A program made the translations under genes and the position numbers. The notes below the pieces were generated by a model, which worked only from the letters and a program-made list of their open reading frames with translations, searched no databases and was not told the DNA's origin. From an uncultured Prevotellaceae bacterium (GTDB lineage Bacteria; Bacteroidota; Bacteroidia; Bacteroidales; Bacteroidaceae), in NCBI GenBank assembly GCA_902794405.1, contig CADBHI010000030.1, positions 1 through 50,838 of the forward strand: DNA of 50,838 bases, read 5' to 3'. Below, piece by piece: positions 1 through 8,433 of this stretch; positions within the stretch are counted from its first letter, which is position 1; every line of letters begins with the position of its first letter.

Positions 1-352
1 TGATGTCCTCAGATTCCTTCTTTATCTTGCTGACAATGCCCTCGAATTGGTAATAAGGTAATGCATCCATCAATCCTGGGTCAGGCATCACCTTGTGTAT
101 CCTGATGACGTATTCGTTGCCTTGCTCATAAGGGAAATCTCCTTCTATGAATCCTGGAATCCACTCTCCGTTACCATTCTCTTTGACAAGATATGCCTTG
201 GGGCTTCCCCCCATATAGTTCATATAGCCATAATCAGACGCTACTGTGAGTGTGTTCACAGAATCATCATCGTCGCTACAGCTGGCGACAAACAATGCTC
301 CTGCCGCAAACAGCAGCAGGGACAGGAACTTAAAGATTCTCTTTCTTTTCAT
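1..352 (-). CDS. DUF4377-like lipoprotein, C-terminus beyond window edge
   Basis: The frame opens with ATG at 352 and runs off the left edge, giving about 117 residues. The N-terminus is a lipoprotein signal: MKRKRIF, a Leu/Ala-rich core and a lipobox ending VASC, followed by SDDDD, so the mature protein should be tethered at Cys24 and probably surface-exposed (acidic residues after Cys fit the Bacteroidota export signal). After that come EWIPGFIEGDFPYEQGNEY and VIRIHKVMPDPGLMDA, which resemble the DUF4377 family of small secreted Bacteroidota proteins. No enzymatic role is known to me. The family call is from memory of the motif. Confidence 0.7.
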   Translation of the reverse strand, partial: MKRKRIFKFLSLLLFAAGALFVASCSDDDDSVNTLTVASDYGYMNYMGGSPKAYLVKENGNGEWIPGFIEGDFPYEQGNEYVIRIHKVMPDPGLMDALPYYQFEGIVSKIKKESEDI

Positions 353-446
353 ATCCATTTTTGTTCGTTTCTTTTCTACTTCTTCTATTATTATAACTGC
401 CGAGTAGCGGATTCCTTGCACCGTCTTAACATCTTTTATACAAAAA

Positions 447-659
447 TCACCTCACCACCACTTTCTTCCCGTCTTGGATATACACTCCCTTCGTGGGCTT
501 CTGCATCAGACGGCGGCCCTGGAGGTCATTGATGTGTGAGCTTGCATATTTGCTATTGGAATCATTTGTCGGGCCTGAAATACCTGAAAGAATGTCTTCT
601 GTTCTGAAATGTATTGTGTAATGACCGCTTTGAGGCGCAGGGAGTCCCGTATAAACCAT
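447..659 (-). pseudogene. Orphan C-terminal tail of a secreted protein
   Basis: An open frame of about 70 codons from ATG 659 ends with GRRLMQKPTKGVYIQDGKK and VVVR. This is the same style of tail found at the ends of the GH43 at 17765, the GH10 at 14918 and the second CotH gene at 33434. The residues before it (PQSGHYTIHFRTEDILSG) look like the last strands of a larger secreted protein, but there is no signal peptide or catalytic domain upstream. I read it as the remnant of a gene that lost its 5' part. A TAACTTTG box sits only 11 bases before the ATG, so it may still be transcribed with almost no leader. Confidence 0.5.
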
Positions 660-670
660 TGTTGCGGCTG

Positions 671-678
671 CAAAGTTA
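671..678 (-). promoter_or_regulatory. -7 box TAACTTTG before the orphan tail
   Basis: Read on the minus strand the bases are TAACTTTGCAGCC, matching the Bacteroidota TAnnTTTG consensus. The same TAACTTTGCAGCC occurs before the GH43 at 17765. The -33 element is weak. Confidence 0.4.
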
Positions 679-927
679 CAACATTTTTTCGAAAGTCGTA
701 TCAGTTGCCTATGGAAAAAATGCGAACGCAACAAAAAAGCTAAACAGCTATAAATCATTGAATTATATAAATCATGGCTCTGTGCCCTATGGAAAATTTT
801 GTCACCATCCTTTTCTTCACGTACAGGATGTTACTCAATAGGACAAAAACGCCCATATCACCGTGATCATGCCGATTTGTTCGAGGGGCAGGGAGTATCG
901 TTAAGAACAAATTTTCATTTGAAAAAA
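679..927. other. Intergenic, no gene seen
   Basis: About 250 bp between the orphan tail and the inverted-repeat element. Short frames exist on both strands but lack a start context, signal or recognisable motif. I see no RNA gene or terminator here. Confidence 0.4.
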
Positions 928-1410
928 GGGTGTCAGGGTGACAGAATGCCGATGTACAGGGCGTTTGCACCCTTTTTTGAGGGTGACAAGGGTGACAGGA
1001 GGGTGACAGGAGTGTGCGCACACAGTCAGAAAATGGGCAATATAACAACTGTTTGCCCTGCCCTAATTCAGATGAAGAACCGCTGTTTCTGTGAAAGTAT
1101 GCGCCTTCTGGAATCAAATTCTCTAGAGAATTTAACGCTAAATGCCGGGCTAAGCAATGCTTTGGGCGGAGTAAACCTCCAAATTCTCTCGAGAATTTAA
1201 CTGCATCCTGTTTTCAAGCATCTTCAAAACGGATAATACAAGATGATTTTGAACGGCTTAAACTATAACCATACGGGGGGGCGCAAACCAGTATCCACTT
1301 GCCCTTTCCTGGTTGTGCGCGCACACTCCTGTCACCCTCTTGTCACCCTTGTCACCCTCAAAAAAGGGTGCAAACGCCCTGTACATCGGCATTCTGTCAC
1401 CCTGACACCC
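928..1410. repeat. 483-bp element with 92-bp inverted terminal repeats
   Basis: The left arm 928-1019 begins GGGTGTCAGGGTGACAG. The right arm 1319-1410 is its reverse complement with one mismatch over 92 bases (GACAGGAGG against GACAAGAGG). Each arm carries several direct GGGTGACA units. The arms enclose 299 bp with no convincing gene. Just outside, AAATTTT occurs on both sides in inverted orientation, so the symmetry extends imperfectly. No clear target-site duplication was found. It could be a MITE-like non-autonomous element, a relic of a mobile element, or a very long cruciform. Reading frames through the arms are open on both strands, but they follow from the repeat and I do not call them genes. 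Confidence 0.75.
1116..1198. promoter_or_regulatory. Two AAATTCTC-N2-GAGAATTT palindromes
   Basis: Inside the inverted-repeat element, 1116-1133 reads AAATTCTC-TA-GAGAATTT and 1181-1198 reads AAATTCTC-TC-GAGAATTT. The 8-base arms are identical and the starts are 65 bp apart, about six helical turns. This is the shape of a pair of dimeric repressor or recombinase sites. The binding protein is unknown. Confidence 0.4.
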
Positions 1411-1474
1411 TAAAACACAAAATTTATAGTATAGTGAAACAAATTGTATTGGCGAGGATGGCGTTAGCATCGTT

Positions 1475-2458
1475 TTATATTGCCTTTAATGTGAATGCCA
1501 TATCGAAATTAATCATCTGCCCGCTGTCAACATACTTTTGCCATGCATCTTCGTTGTGACTGATGTCTGAAATCTTTGTAGAGTTATCTGTCTTGAAACG
1601 CTGATAGATGGTTTCAAGTATTTCAAGTTCTTCGTCTGAGAATTCTGAAAGGTCTGGAGAAAGCGTAGAGGTGAGTCTGGTGCCTTCGGCTCCAGATTCA
1701 AAATGAACAATCTCTTGTTGGATGTCATCGTAGAAACTGTAAATCCTGTCCCATCGAATAGGCACAGGGCCTCGCTGAATGGCTTTATAGGCAAGGCCGC
1801 TCATTCCTTTGCTCGTCATCTTATAACTATAGAAATCTGTGTAGAACAGCAGTTTATTCATCATCGTAAAGAAAACACCATGATATTTCTCTATATAGAA
1901 AAGGATGATGTTTTTGAGTTTGCTGATAGACTGAGTGGCATAGCCGTTGAAGATGTCTCTTCGGCTCCCATTGAAGATGTAGTCCTTAATGAATGCATCG
2001 TTGGCGTTCGTATTGATGGCTTTAACTTTATGGAGTATCTTGATGAACTCTTCTTCCTCAAACTGATTTCTTGCATTGACAACAAAACTCTCAAAAATCT
2101 GAGGGTTCTGAATAGACATGAGTATCTTTCCATTGGCTTCACTGGGCATATCGCCATTTTCATACAAACGGTATTGGTTGTCACCAAAACCGAGGATTTG
2201 TGACATCTTAGATGCAGGAAGGCCATAGCGCTGACGAATGCGTTTGATCTCGTCAGGGAATGGTATGCCATATTTCGCACGGTACTGATTATACACCTGG
2301 CCGATATTGACTTCGTCCAAGGCTGTAGTGGTGAAACGTTCTTTGGTTTCATCACATTCGTAGAACTGATGGACATACTGGAATTTCTCCTTGCGGAATG
2401 TCAGTTCAGATAACTCGTGACGGAGGGTTGCGTGACCTCCAGTGAATGGACTTTGCAT
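1475..2458 (-). CDS. Antitoxin with HTH and Panacea/SocA-like (DUF4065) domain
   Basis: The protein has 327 residues. Residues about 55-125 (EIKRIRQRYGLPASKMSQIL, then NQYRLYENGDMPS) form a helix-turn-helix of the MqsA/HigA type. Residues about 180-300, including FFTMMNKLLFYTDFYSYKM and GLAYKAIQRGPVPIRW, match the Panacea (DUF4065, SocA-like) antitoxin domain. The N-terminus (TLRHELSELTFRKEKFQYVH) resembles the YgiT-type antitoxin start, but the usual zinc-binding CxxC pairs are absent. Its ATG lies 7 bp after the stop of the broken toxin gene at 2466-2724, so the two were one operon with the toxin first. The intact antitoxin probably persists as a repressor or an orphan immunity gene. The domain assignment is good; the exact partner is inferred. 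Confidence 0.75.
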   Translation of the reverse strand: MQSPFTGGHATLRHELSELTFRKEKFQYVHQFYECDETKERFTTTALDEVNIGQVYNQYRAKYGIPFPDEIKRIRQRYGLPASKMSQILGFGDNQYRLYENGDMPSEANGKILMSIQNPQIFESFVVNARNQFEEEEFIKILHKVKAINTNANDAFIKDYIFNGSRRDIFNGYATQSISKLKNIILFYIEKYHGVFFTMMNKLLFYTDFYSYKMTSKGMSGLAYKAIQRGPVPIRWDRIYSFYDDIQQEIVHFESGAEGTRLTSTLSPDLSEFSDEELEILETIYQRFKTDNSTKISDISHNEDAWQKYVDSGQMINFDMAFTLKAI

Positions 2459-2465
2459 ATCGTTG

Positions 2466-2724
2466 TTATTTAAATGGATAATTCATTGGGTGTTCTGCTA
2501 TGTGGAACGAGATGCACAAGGCACTTGATTCTTTTCCCAATGTGATTTTGATATAGACTTCCTGTCCTTTTACGTCTTTTCCAAAGACCCACATCTCACC
2601 GCATTGGTTGAGCGTGTCAATAACAGGACCTTCAGAGTAGTCTTGGACTTCCAGATTGATGATGACCTTTTATCTTTTCCTTCATTTGATTCAAGAAACT
2701 TTGTACTTCTTCTTTCGTTGCCAT
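2466..2724 (-). pseudogene. Frameshifted toxin partner of the Panacea antitoxin
   Basis: From ATG 2724 the frame reads MATKEEVQSFLNQMKEKIKG and soon stops. Removing one A from GATAAAAGGTC (about 2668) restores a frame that reads VIINLEVQDYSEGPVIDTLN, then EMWVFGKDVKGQEVYIKI, and ends at HIAEHPMNYPFK before TAA at 2466. In the Bacteroidota toxin family I recall, about 30 residues (WGI.FRDDR..N..TL) normally lie between KIKV and the DYSEGP block, so there is probably an internal deletion as well. Either lesion should abolish the toxin. The family memory is moderate; the frame break is directly visible. It has a good promoter of its own. Confidence 0.6.
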
Positions 2725-2750
2725 TATAATCTATTTATTCTTTTCTGCTG

Positions 2751-2781
2751 CAAAATTAAACTTTTTAGTTGAAATATCAAA
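2751..2781 (-). promoter_or_regulatory. Promoter of the toxin-antitoxin operon
   Basis: On the minus strand a TTTG at 2781-2778 is followed after 19 bases by TAATTTTG (2758-2751), the Bacteroidota -33/-7 arrangement. It lies 27 bases before the toxin ATG. Confidence 0.55.
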
Positions 2782-2931
2782 GAAAAACGGCAAAAAAGTT
2801 GTTGTATAGTTGAAAATCGTTATTCTTCCTGTCAGAGCTGAGTGGCATTACATAACGATATAGATTGAAAAACCAACACATCCAATATAGGAAGTGTTGA
2901 TTTGGTTTATAGTGGCAAAGCTATTGGATGC

Positions 2932-3354
2932 TTAATACACAGGTACACTCTCCGCCATCTTCTTGATTAGGATATTCAGCACCCTGTCATTCTTAATGTT
3001 GTTTCGGGCACAGATGTCACCCAGATAAATCTTCTGATACAGGCTCGACAACATCGCCCGCTTGTTCTTAAACGACAGGATCTCCGGCAGTCCGCCGTAA
3101 TAGAAGTATTCGTTCAGATGGCGCTTCACCTCGCTCCGCTGTATTGCGTCATACTCCCAATGCTCCCTCAGTTCCACCTGTTGCGCTGCCAGATATTCCT
3201 TAAACGAATATGGATACGCATCATAAATGAAGAAGCGTCCGCCCAGCGTCGTCGCCACCTCCTTGCTCAGCATCTTCGCATTGCTGCCAGTCACATATAC
3301 CCTGTATTTAGCATCAGTCAGTCTCCGCACAAACTTATCCCAGTGCGGAATGTA
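2932..3354 (-). pseudogene. AAA_14/DUF4143-type ATPase fragment, both ends missing
   Basis: The frame reads IPHWDKFVRRLTDAKYRVYV, TGSNAKMLSKEVATTLGGR and FFIYDAYPYSFKEYL, then a YYGGLPEIL block. These are the sensor and middle segments of the Bacteroidota ATPases annotated AAA_14 plus DUF4143. The Walker A and B part that should precede IPHW is gone, and the protein stops right after KKMAESV with PVY, before the DUF4143 domain. The flanks are AT-rich with no gene. A dead remnant. Confidence 0.75.
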
Positions 3355-3534
3355 TAAACTATATTTAATAAGAATAGAGTAATTTTATTAAGTTTGGCTT
3401 ACAAAGGTAGGTATTTTCTATAAACCACAATTAACAAACTCAGGATTTTTGCAATATTTAATAATCTTTTAGCCTTACCTTTTACATATTATATAGGTGA
3501 AAACGTGACGTCCTTGCGGAGTAGACTCAAAAAT
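3355..3534. other. AT-rich gap, no gene seen
   Basis: About 180 bp between the ATPase remnant and the stop of the GH3 gene. No hairpin with a T-run and no reading frame of note. Confidence 0.4.
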
Positions 3535-6126
3535 CTATTTTAAAGATATTTCCAAATGTTTCGAATCACTATCGGCAGAGCTGGTGCCGACGAGAATTTC
3601 ATACTTGCCGGGCTTCACACGCATCGTATTGGTCTCGGAATCCCAGAACTCGAACGATTTCTCGTTGATTTCGATTACAGCCGTAGCCGTTTGCCCAGCC
3701 TTCACATCGATACGCTGGAAACCCCTAAGCGACTTCAGCGGACCATCAGGGTCTTGCAGGTTGCGGATATAGAGTTGCACGATTTCTGACCCATCACGCA
3801 TGCCCGTGTTGGCTACCTCAGCTGTCAGCGTCCAGTCAGTCGGGTTGGTGCCTTTCTTTTCCACCTTTGCGCTCTTTATCATGAAATCAGTATAGCTCAG
3901 TCCAAAGCCGAAGGGGAAGAGGGCATCTGTGAAGTAGCGATATGTGCGACCCTTCATCGAGTAGTCCTCATAGTCAGGCAGCTGGTCACTCGACTTGTAG
4001 AACGTAATGGGCAGCTTCCCACTGGGATTGTAGTCGCCGAAGAGGACATCAGCCACAGCTGTACCGCCTTCCTGACCGGGATACCAAGCCTGAACAATGG
4101 CATCGCAAGTCTCGGTCTCAGGCAACAGGGCGATAGCCGAACCTGAGCAGTTGACGAAAATTACCTTCTTGCCGGCAGCTTTCAATGCCTTCAGGAAGTC
4201 ACGCTGCACCTTAGGAAGCTCGATATGCGTACGGTCGCCACCTTTGAAGCCGTCAATCTCGACGGGCATCTCCTCGCCTTCGAGGGCAGACGAGATACCA
4301 CCAACGAAGATCACTTTGTCGATGCCTTTCAGCTGACTGATTAGCTGCTGATAGTCAATGGGGTGTTCCTTGGCGACGTTGATAGCCAGGTTAGCATTAT
4401 AAGTATGTACGTGCGCGAAACGTACCTCTATATTATAACTCTTACCCTTCTCGGCCTGGATAGCCACGCGGTTGGGCGTGGTGCGCCAGATGCGGTGGTG
4501 GAACTTTCGCTCACCGTCGATGTAGAGTTCAAACTGACCACAGCCATCAACGTTGACCACATACTCGCCAGCCTCGTTGGGAGTGAACACCGTCTCATAC
4601 TTACAAGAGAAGTCTTCAAGCTGTACGCCAGGGGCGAAGTTATGCATACCGAAGGTGGTGACAGCCAGCGGCTTAGTGTAATACTGCGTGGTAACAGGTT
4701 TACCCTCCATACGGCGGTTGTTCCAGAAAGTACCCTTCATGCCCTTCTTGCCCTCGAAACTGCATTGCGAGGCCATCAGGCATTCCATCACCTTATCGTA
4801 GGTGAGATCACAACCTGCGTCATAGAAGAGTTTCTTCTGCTTCGTCTTGATGCCGTCAAGGATGGTAATAGTATGGTTGGGCGTACCGTTGTAATTACCC
4901 CACATCATCGGTTCGTTGTCAGCATTAGGGCCAATGACAGCAATTTTCTCCTTATTCTTCTGTAACGGCAGAATATTATTCTTGTTCTGCAGCAGCACGA
5001 TGGTCTGTCGGGCCATATCGAGGGCGATGGCACGATGTTCCTTAGAATCCATTGCCGAATAGGGAATTTTCGACCACTCAACAAGGCTTGGGTCATCCAT
5101 CTCACCCAGATCGAAGCGGCCTTCCAACAGACGGATGACATGCTTGTCGACCTCAGCCTCGGTGATGTAGCCGCGCTTCACGGCCTCAGGAATGCTGCGG
5201 TAGGCATAGCCATAGCCACACTCCACGTCAGTACCGGCAATGGTAGCCTTGGCCGAAGCGTGGACAGGGCTCGATGAAGACTTGTGCGACTCGTAGAAGT
5301 CGGAGACGGCACCACAGTCACTGACGACCAGGTACTGGAAGCCCCACTCATCGCGCAGAATCGTCTGCAGCAGACGCTGTGAACCACAGCAGGGATCGTC
5401 GTCCAAACGTTGGTAGGCGCACATCACCTCACGGACCTTGGCATCCTGTACCAATGTCTTAAAGGCAGGCATATAGGTTTCCCACATGTCGCGAGGAGAG
5501 ACGTCGGTCAGGTTGGCTGAGTGGCGGGTGTACTCAGGACCGCTGTGTACAGCGTAATGCTTGGCACAGGCCCACAGCTTACGGTATTTGGCATCCTCGG
5601 GGCCTTGCAGACCACGAACCACCTGCGTTCCCATGACACTGGTCAAATAGGGATCCTCTCCATAGGTCTCCTGTCCCCTACCCCAGCGCGGATCGCGGAA
5701 GATATTCACGTTAGGAGTCCATACCGACAGGCTGTGGAACTTCTCGTCCTCACCCTTCAAGTCATACATGCGGCGGTTGTACTGAGCACGGAACTCCGTA
5801 CTGGCAGCATCGAACACCTTATATAATAAAGAGGGATTAAACGACGAGGCCATTGCCACAGGTTCAGGGAATACCGTCACGTTGCCCATGTTGGCAGCGC
5901 CATGCAAGGCTTCACTCCACCAGAAAAACTTTTTAATACCTAATCGGGGAATGGCTGGGCTCTCGTCCAGCATCAGCTGGGCTTTTTCCTCCAATGTCAA
6001 ACGGGAACACAAATCCTTAGCACGTTCCTTGGCCGACAGATTAGGATTCTGATACGGTAAAGTTTGTGCAACAACCATCATGCTGGCCATCAAAAGGCCT
6101 GTCAAAAGAAAATAGAAACGTTTCAT
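3535..6126 (-). CDS. GH3 beta-xylosidase/beta-glucosidase with PA14 insert
   Basis: A secreted exo-hydrolase of 863 residues with a signal peptide (MKRFYFLLTGLLMASMMVVAQ). Residues 25-340 form the GH3 barrel with NIFRDPRWGRGQETYGEDPY, KHYAVHSGPE at 189-198 and the nucleophile motif VVSDCGAV (Asp270). The GH3 C-domain starts near 365 (IVLLQNKNNILPL), is interrupted by a PA14 domain at about 460-595 (VVNVDGCGQFELYIDGER), and resumes with VIFVGGISSALEGEE. A fibronectin-like domain ends the protein. This layout is typical of Prevotella xylan-locus GH3 beta-xylosidases that finish xylo-oligosaccharides in the periplasm. The xylosidase preference is inferred from the neighbours. Transcribed divergently from the GH43 operon. 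A paralogue lies at 23958. Confidence 0.9.
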   Translation of the reverse strand: MKRFYFLLTGLLMASMMVVAQTLPYQNPNLSAKERAKDLCSRLTLEEKAQLMLDESPAIPRLGIKKFFWWSEALHGAANMGNVTVFPEPVAMASSFNPSLLYKVFDAASTEFRAQYNRRMYDLKGEDEKFHSLSVWTPNVNIFRDPRWGRGQETYGEDPYLTSVMGTQVVRGLQGPEDAKYRKLWACAKHYAVHSGPEYTRHSANLTDVSPRDMWETYMPAFKTLVQDAKVREVMCAYQRLDDDPCCGSQRLLQTILRDEWGFQYLVVSDCGAVSDFYESHKSSSSPVHASAKATIAGTDVECGYGYAYRSIPEAVKRGYITEAEVDKHVIRLLEGRFDLGEMDDPSLVEWSKIPYSAMDSKEHRAIALDMARQTIVLLQNKNNILPLQKNKEKIAVIGPNADNEPMMWGNYNGTPNHTITILDGIKTKQKKLFYDAGCDLTYDKVMECLMASQCSFEGKKGMKGTFWNNRRMEGKPVTTQYYTKPLAVTTFGMHNFAPGVQLEDFSCKYETVFTPNEAGEYVVNVDGCGQFELYIDGERKFHHRIWRTTPNRVAIQAEKGKSYNIEVRFAHVHTYNANLAINVAKEHPIDYQQLISQLKGIDKVIFVGGISSALEGEEMPVEIDGFKGGDRTHIELPKVQRDFLKALKAAGKKVIFVNCSGSAIALLPETETCDAIVQAWYPGQEGGTAVADVLFGDYNPSGKLPITFYKSSDQLPDYEDYSMKGRTYRYFTDALFPFGFGLSYTDFMIKSAKVEKKGTNPTDWTLTAEVANTGMRDGSEIVQLYIRNLQDPDGPLKSLRGFQRIDVKAGQTATAVIEINEKSFEFWDSETNTMRVKPGKYEILVGTSSADSDSKHLEISLK

Positions 6127-6157
6127 CTGTTAAGGTAATTTTATGAATATTCGACCA

Positions 6158-6165
6158 CAAAGGTA
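6158..6165 (-). promoter_or_regulatory. -7 box TACCTTTG of the GH3 gene
   Basis: TACCTTTG on the minus strand lies 32 bases before the GH3 ATG. No good -33 element is visible. Confidence 0.4.
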
Positions 6166-6250
6166 ACGTTTTACACGTAGATTCATTTATCAGATTGTTT
6201 CAGATTCTTTTGTCTTCGTAGCAAACGCGAAATAACTACCGTGGTTGGTC

Positions 6251-6280
6251 TTGTAATCTAAGATATAATGTATATCTTTG
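6251..6280 (+). promoter_or_regulatory. Promoter of the GH43-GH43-GH9-AKR operon
   Basis: TTG at 6251, a 19-bp spacer, then TATCTTTG at 6273-6280. It rules out a longer start at 6278 for the GH43 gene and fixes ATG 6311, with a leader of about 25 bases. Confidence 0.6.
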
Positions 6281-6310
6281 CAGAAACTATCATATTACCA
6301 ATACATACGT

Positions 6311-8431
6311 ATGAAACAACCATTAACTCTACTGATGCTTGCCCTACCACTATGTGTGGCAGCGCAAAATCCAATTATTCGTGATCAGTTTACGGCTGAT
6401 CCTACCGCACGCGTGTTTAATAACAAGGTGTATCTCTATCCGTCGCACGACATCAAGCCTCCCGTTGGACAGCGGCAGGACTGGTTCTGTATGGAGGACT
6501 ACCACGTCTTCTCGTCAGAGAATCTTACAGACTGGACAGACCACGGTGTGATTGTTACACAGAATAAGGTGCCCTGGGTAAGGCCCAATTCCTATTCGAT
6601 GTGGGCACCCGACTGCGTTGAGAAAAACGGAAAATACTATTTCTATTTCCCATCTGCTCCTGCTGAAGGAAGGGGAGGCTTCGCTGTCGGTGTTGCTATT
6701 GCAGACAGTCCGGAAGGACCGTTCATTCCTGAACCCGAGCCTATCAAGGGCATCAACGGCATCGACCCGTGCGTGCTTCAGGCATCCGACGGCAATGCCT
6801 ATATTTTCTGGGGCAACGGACGTTGTGCCAAGCTCAAGCCCAACATGAAGGAACTGGCAGATGACAATCCCAAGGAAACCGTTAAGTGGGGCAACCGCGA
6901 GATGGAGATGGTGGGCGTCAACTGCCTGAAAGACCTGCCTAACCGTCAGGCCGAAGGCCCATTTGCCTTCGAGGCCAACGGCTGGTACTACCTCACCTAT
7001 CCATACGTGAGGGAGAAAACCGAAGTGCTCGGCTATGCCATGAGTAAGAACCCAATGGGGCCCTACGAATACAAGGGTATTATCATGCCAGAGCATGAGA
7101 ATGGCTGCTGGACCAACCACCACAGCATTATCAACTATAAAGGCCAGTGGTATCTGTTCTATCACCAGAATGCCTTCTCGCCCAGTGATGACAAGCGCCG
7201 TAGCGTACAGATTGATAAATTGTTCTTCAATCCTGACGGAACCATCCAGGAAGTAAAGAAGACCATGCGTGGCGTTGGTATCAACAAGGCTACTGAGAAA
7301 ATTGAGATTGACCGCTACAGTAGCGCCAGCGAAGGTGTGACCACCGAGCTTATCGATACCGTCAATACTTTCCGTAGCTATATGGCAACCCTGCCTACAA
7401 AGGGCAGCTGGCTCAAATACAACGACGTAGACTTCAGCGTCGTCAACGATGGCTACCTCATTATGAGTGTCAAAGCAGCCGACAATACCGAACTCTGCAT
7501 TCGTGAGAAGAGTGCTACAGGCAAGATTCTGGCTCGCATCAAGCTGACTGTCAAGCCAGAGGAGCCTGCCGGTGGTACTGCCGCCAATCCCATGATGGCT
7601 CGTTTCCGTCGTGACCAGCGTAACCAGTGGCTCACTCAGACAGCCGCCCTCGATTTCACTCCTAATGGCGTGACCGACCTTGTGATTACGAACGAAGGCA
7701 ACGCCGCCCTCAGCGTCGACTATGTACGTTTCAAGAACCGTCCAAAGTACTTCTCTGCCGTGACTACGCCAACCGCACAGCCAGACGAAGAGGGTTTCAT
7801 CCACCGTTGGCTGCTCTTAGAGCCTATCTCCAAGCCCAATAGCGGTAATACCGTGTTCACAGACTCTTATCTACGTGAGCACTTCAACAGAGAATACTTC
7901 AAGGGTCAGCAGACCATCATTCCGAAAGATGGCCAGAAGGTGAAGGCCGTCTTCAAGCAGGAGCAGGCTCCCGCAGGCTTTGGCCGTGGATTCGGTGGCC
8001 AGCAACAGCCTGCCCAGCCTGAGGTGAAGACTGTCACCCAGAACCTTACATGGCATGCACTCGACAGCGAGAACCTGAACGTGAAGCTCTTCCGCTTCGC
8101 TGAGAAATGGGGAGAAAACATTTACGGCGTTCTCTTCTGGACCGTCACCATCATCGACTGCGACGAGGACATCGAGAACGTCCGTCTGGCTGTCGGCTCT
8201 AACTCCGCCTCTATGTGGTGGCTCAACGGCGAGGAGACATTGTTACTCTCCGGCGACCGTCGTATGGTGAAGGACGACGCTATGTCGAAGCGTATCACCC
8301 TCAAGAAAGGACGTAACATTCTGCGCGGTGCCATCATCAACGGCCCAGGCATGAGCGACTTCTGCGTCCGCTTCCTCGACGAGAAAGGCAACCCTGTAAA
8401 GAACTACAAGATTAATTTAAATCAGAAATAA
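6311..8431 (+). CDS. GH43 glycosidase with C-terminal beta-sandwich regions
   Basis: A secreted protein of 706 residues (signal MKQPLTLLMLALPLCVAAQ). The first 330 residues are a GH43 five-bladed propeller, with candidate catalytic residues Asp30 (FTADPTARV), Asp152 (GIDPCVL) and Glu215 (QAEGPFAF). MWAPDCVEKNGKYYFYFP and HHSIINYKGQWYLFYH are family landmarks. After it comes a CBM6-like region (about 350-480), then a second sandwich-like region with WWLNGEETLLLSGD. A Gly/Phe/Gln-rich loop (AGFGRGFGGQQQPAQ) lies near residue 555. Expected activity is alpha-L-arabinofuranosidase or beta-xylosidase on arabinoxylan or arabinan fragments. First gene of a four-gene operon; the next ATG is only 2 bp after its stop. 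Confidence 0.87.
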   Translation: MKQPLTLLMLALPLCVAAQNPIIRDQFTADPTARVFNNKVYLYPSHDIKPPVGQRQDWFCMEDYHVFSSENLTDWTDHGVIVTQNKVPWVRPNSYSMWAPDCVEKNGKYYFYFPSAPAEGRGGFAVGVAIADSPEGPFIPEPEPIKGINGIDPCVLQASDGNAYIFWGNGRCAKLKPNMKELADDNPKETVKWGNREMEMVGVNCLKDLPNRQAEGPFAFEANGWYYLTYPYVREKTEVLGYAMSKNPMGPYEYKGIIMPEHENGCWTNHHSIINYKGQWYLFYHQNAFSPSDDKRRSVQIDKLFFNPDGTIQEVKKTMRGVGINKATEKIEIDRYSSASEGVTTELIDTVNTFRSYMATLPTKGSWLKYNDVDFSVVNDGYLIMSVKAADNTELCIREKSATGKILARIKLTVKPEEPAGGTAANPMMARFRRDQRNQWLTQTAALDFTPNGVTDLVITNEGNAALSVDYVRFKNRPKYFSAVTTPTAQPDEEGFIHRWLLLEPISKPNSGNTVFTDSYLREHFNREYFKGQQTIIPKDGQKVKAVFKQEQAPAGFGRGFGGQQQPAQPEVKTVTQNLTWHALDSENLNVKLFRFAEKWGENIYGVLFWTVTIIDCDEDIENVRLAVGSNSASMWWLNGEETLLLSGDRRMVKDDAMSKRITLKKGRNILRGAIINGPGMSDFCVRFLDEKGNPVKNYKINLNQK

Positions 8432-8433
8432 AG

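Noticed and set aside
755-1470. Open frames through the GGGTGACA repeat arms (both strands)
   Set aside because: They are the same peptide-like pattern produced by each arm in opposite orientation; no start context or conserved domain.
6515-7804. Long minus-strand open frame of 429 codons opposite the GH43 gene
   Set aside because: It mirrors a clear GH43 with catalytic motifs on the plus strand and has no recognisable domain, signal or promoter. Biased codon use leaves the opposite frame open.
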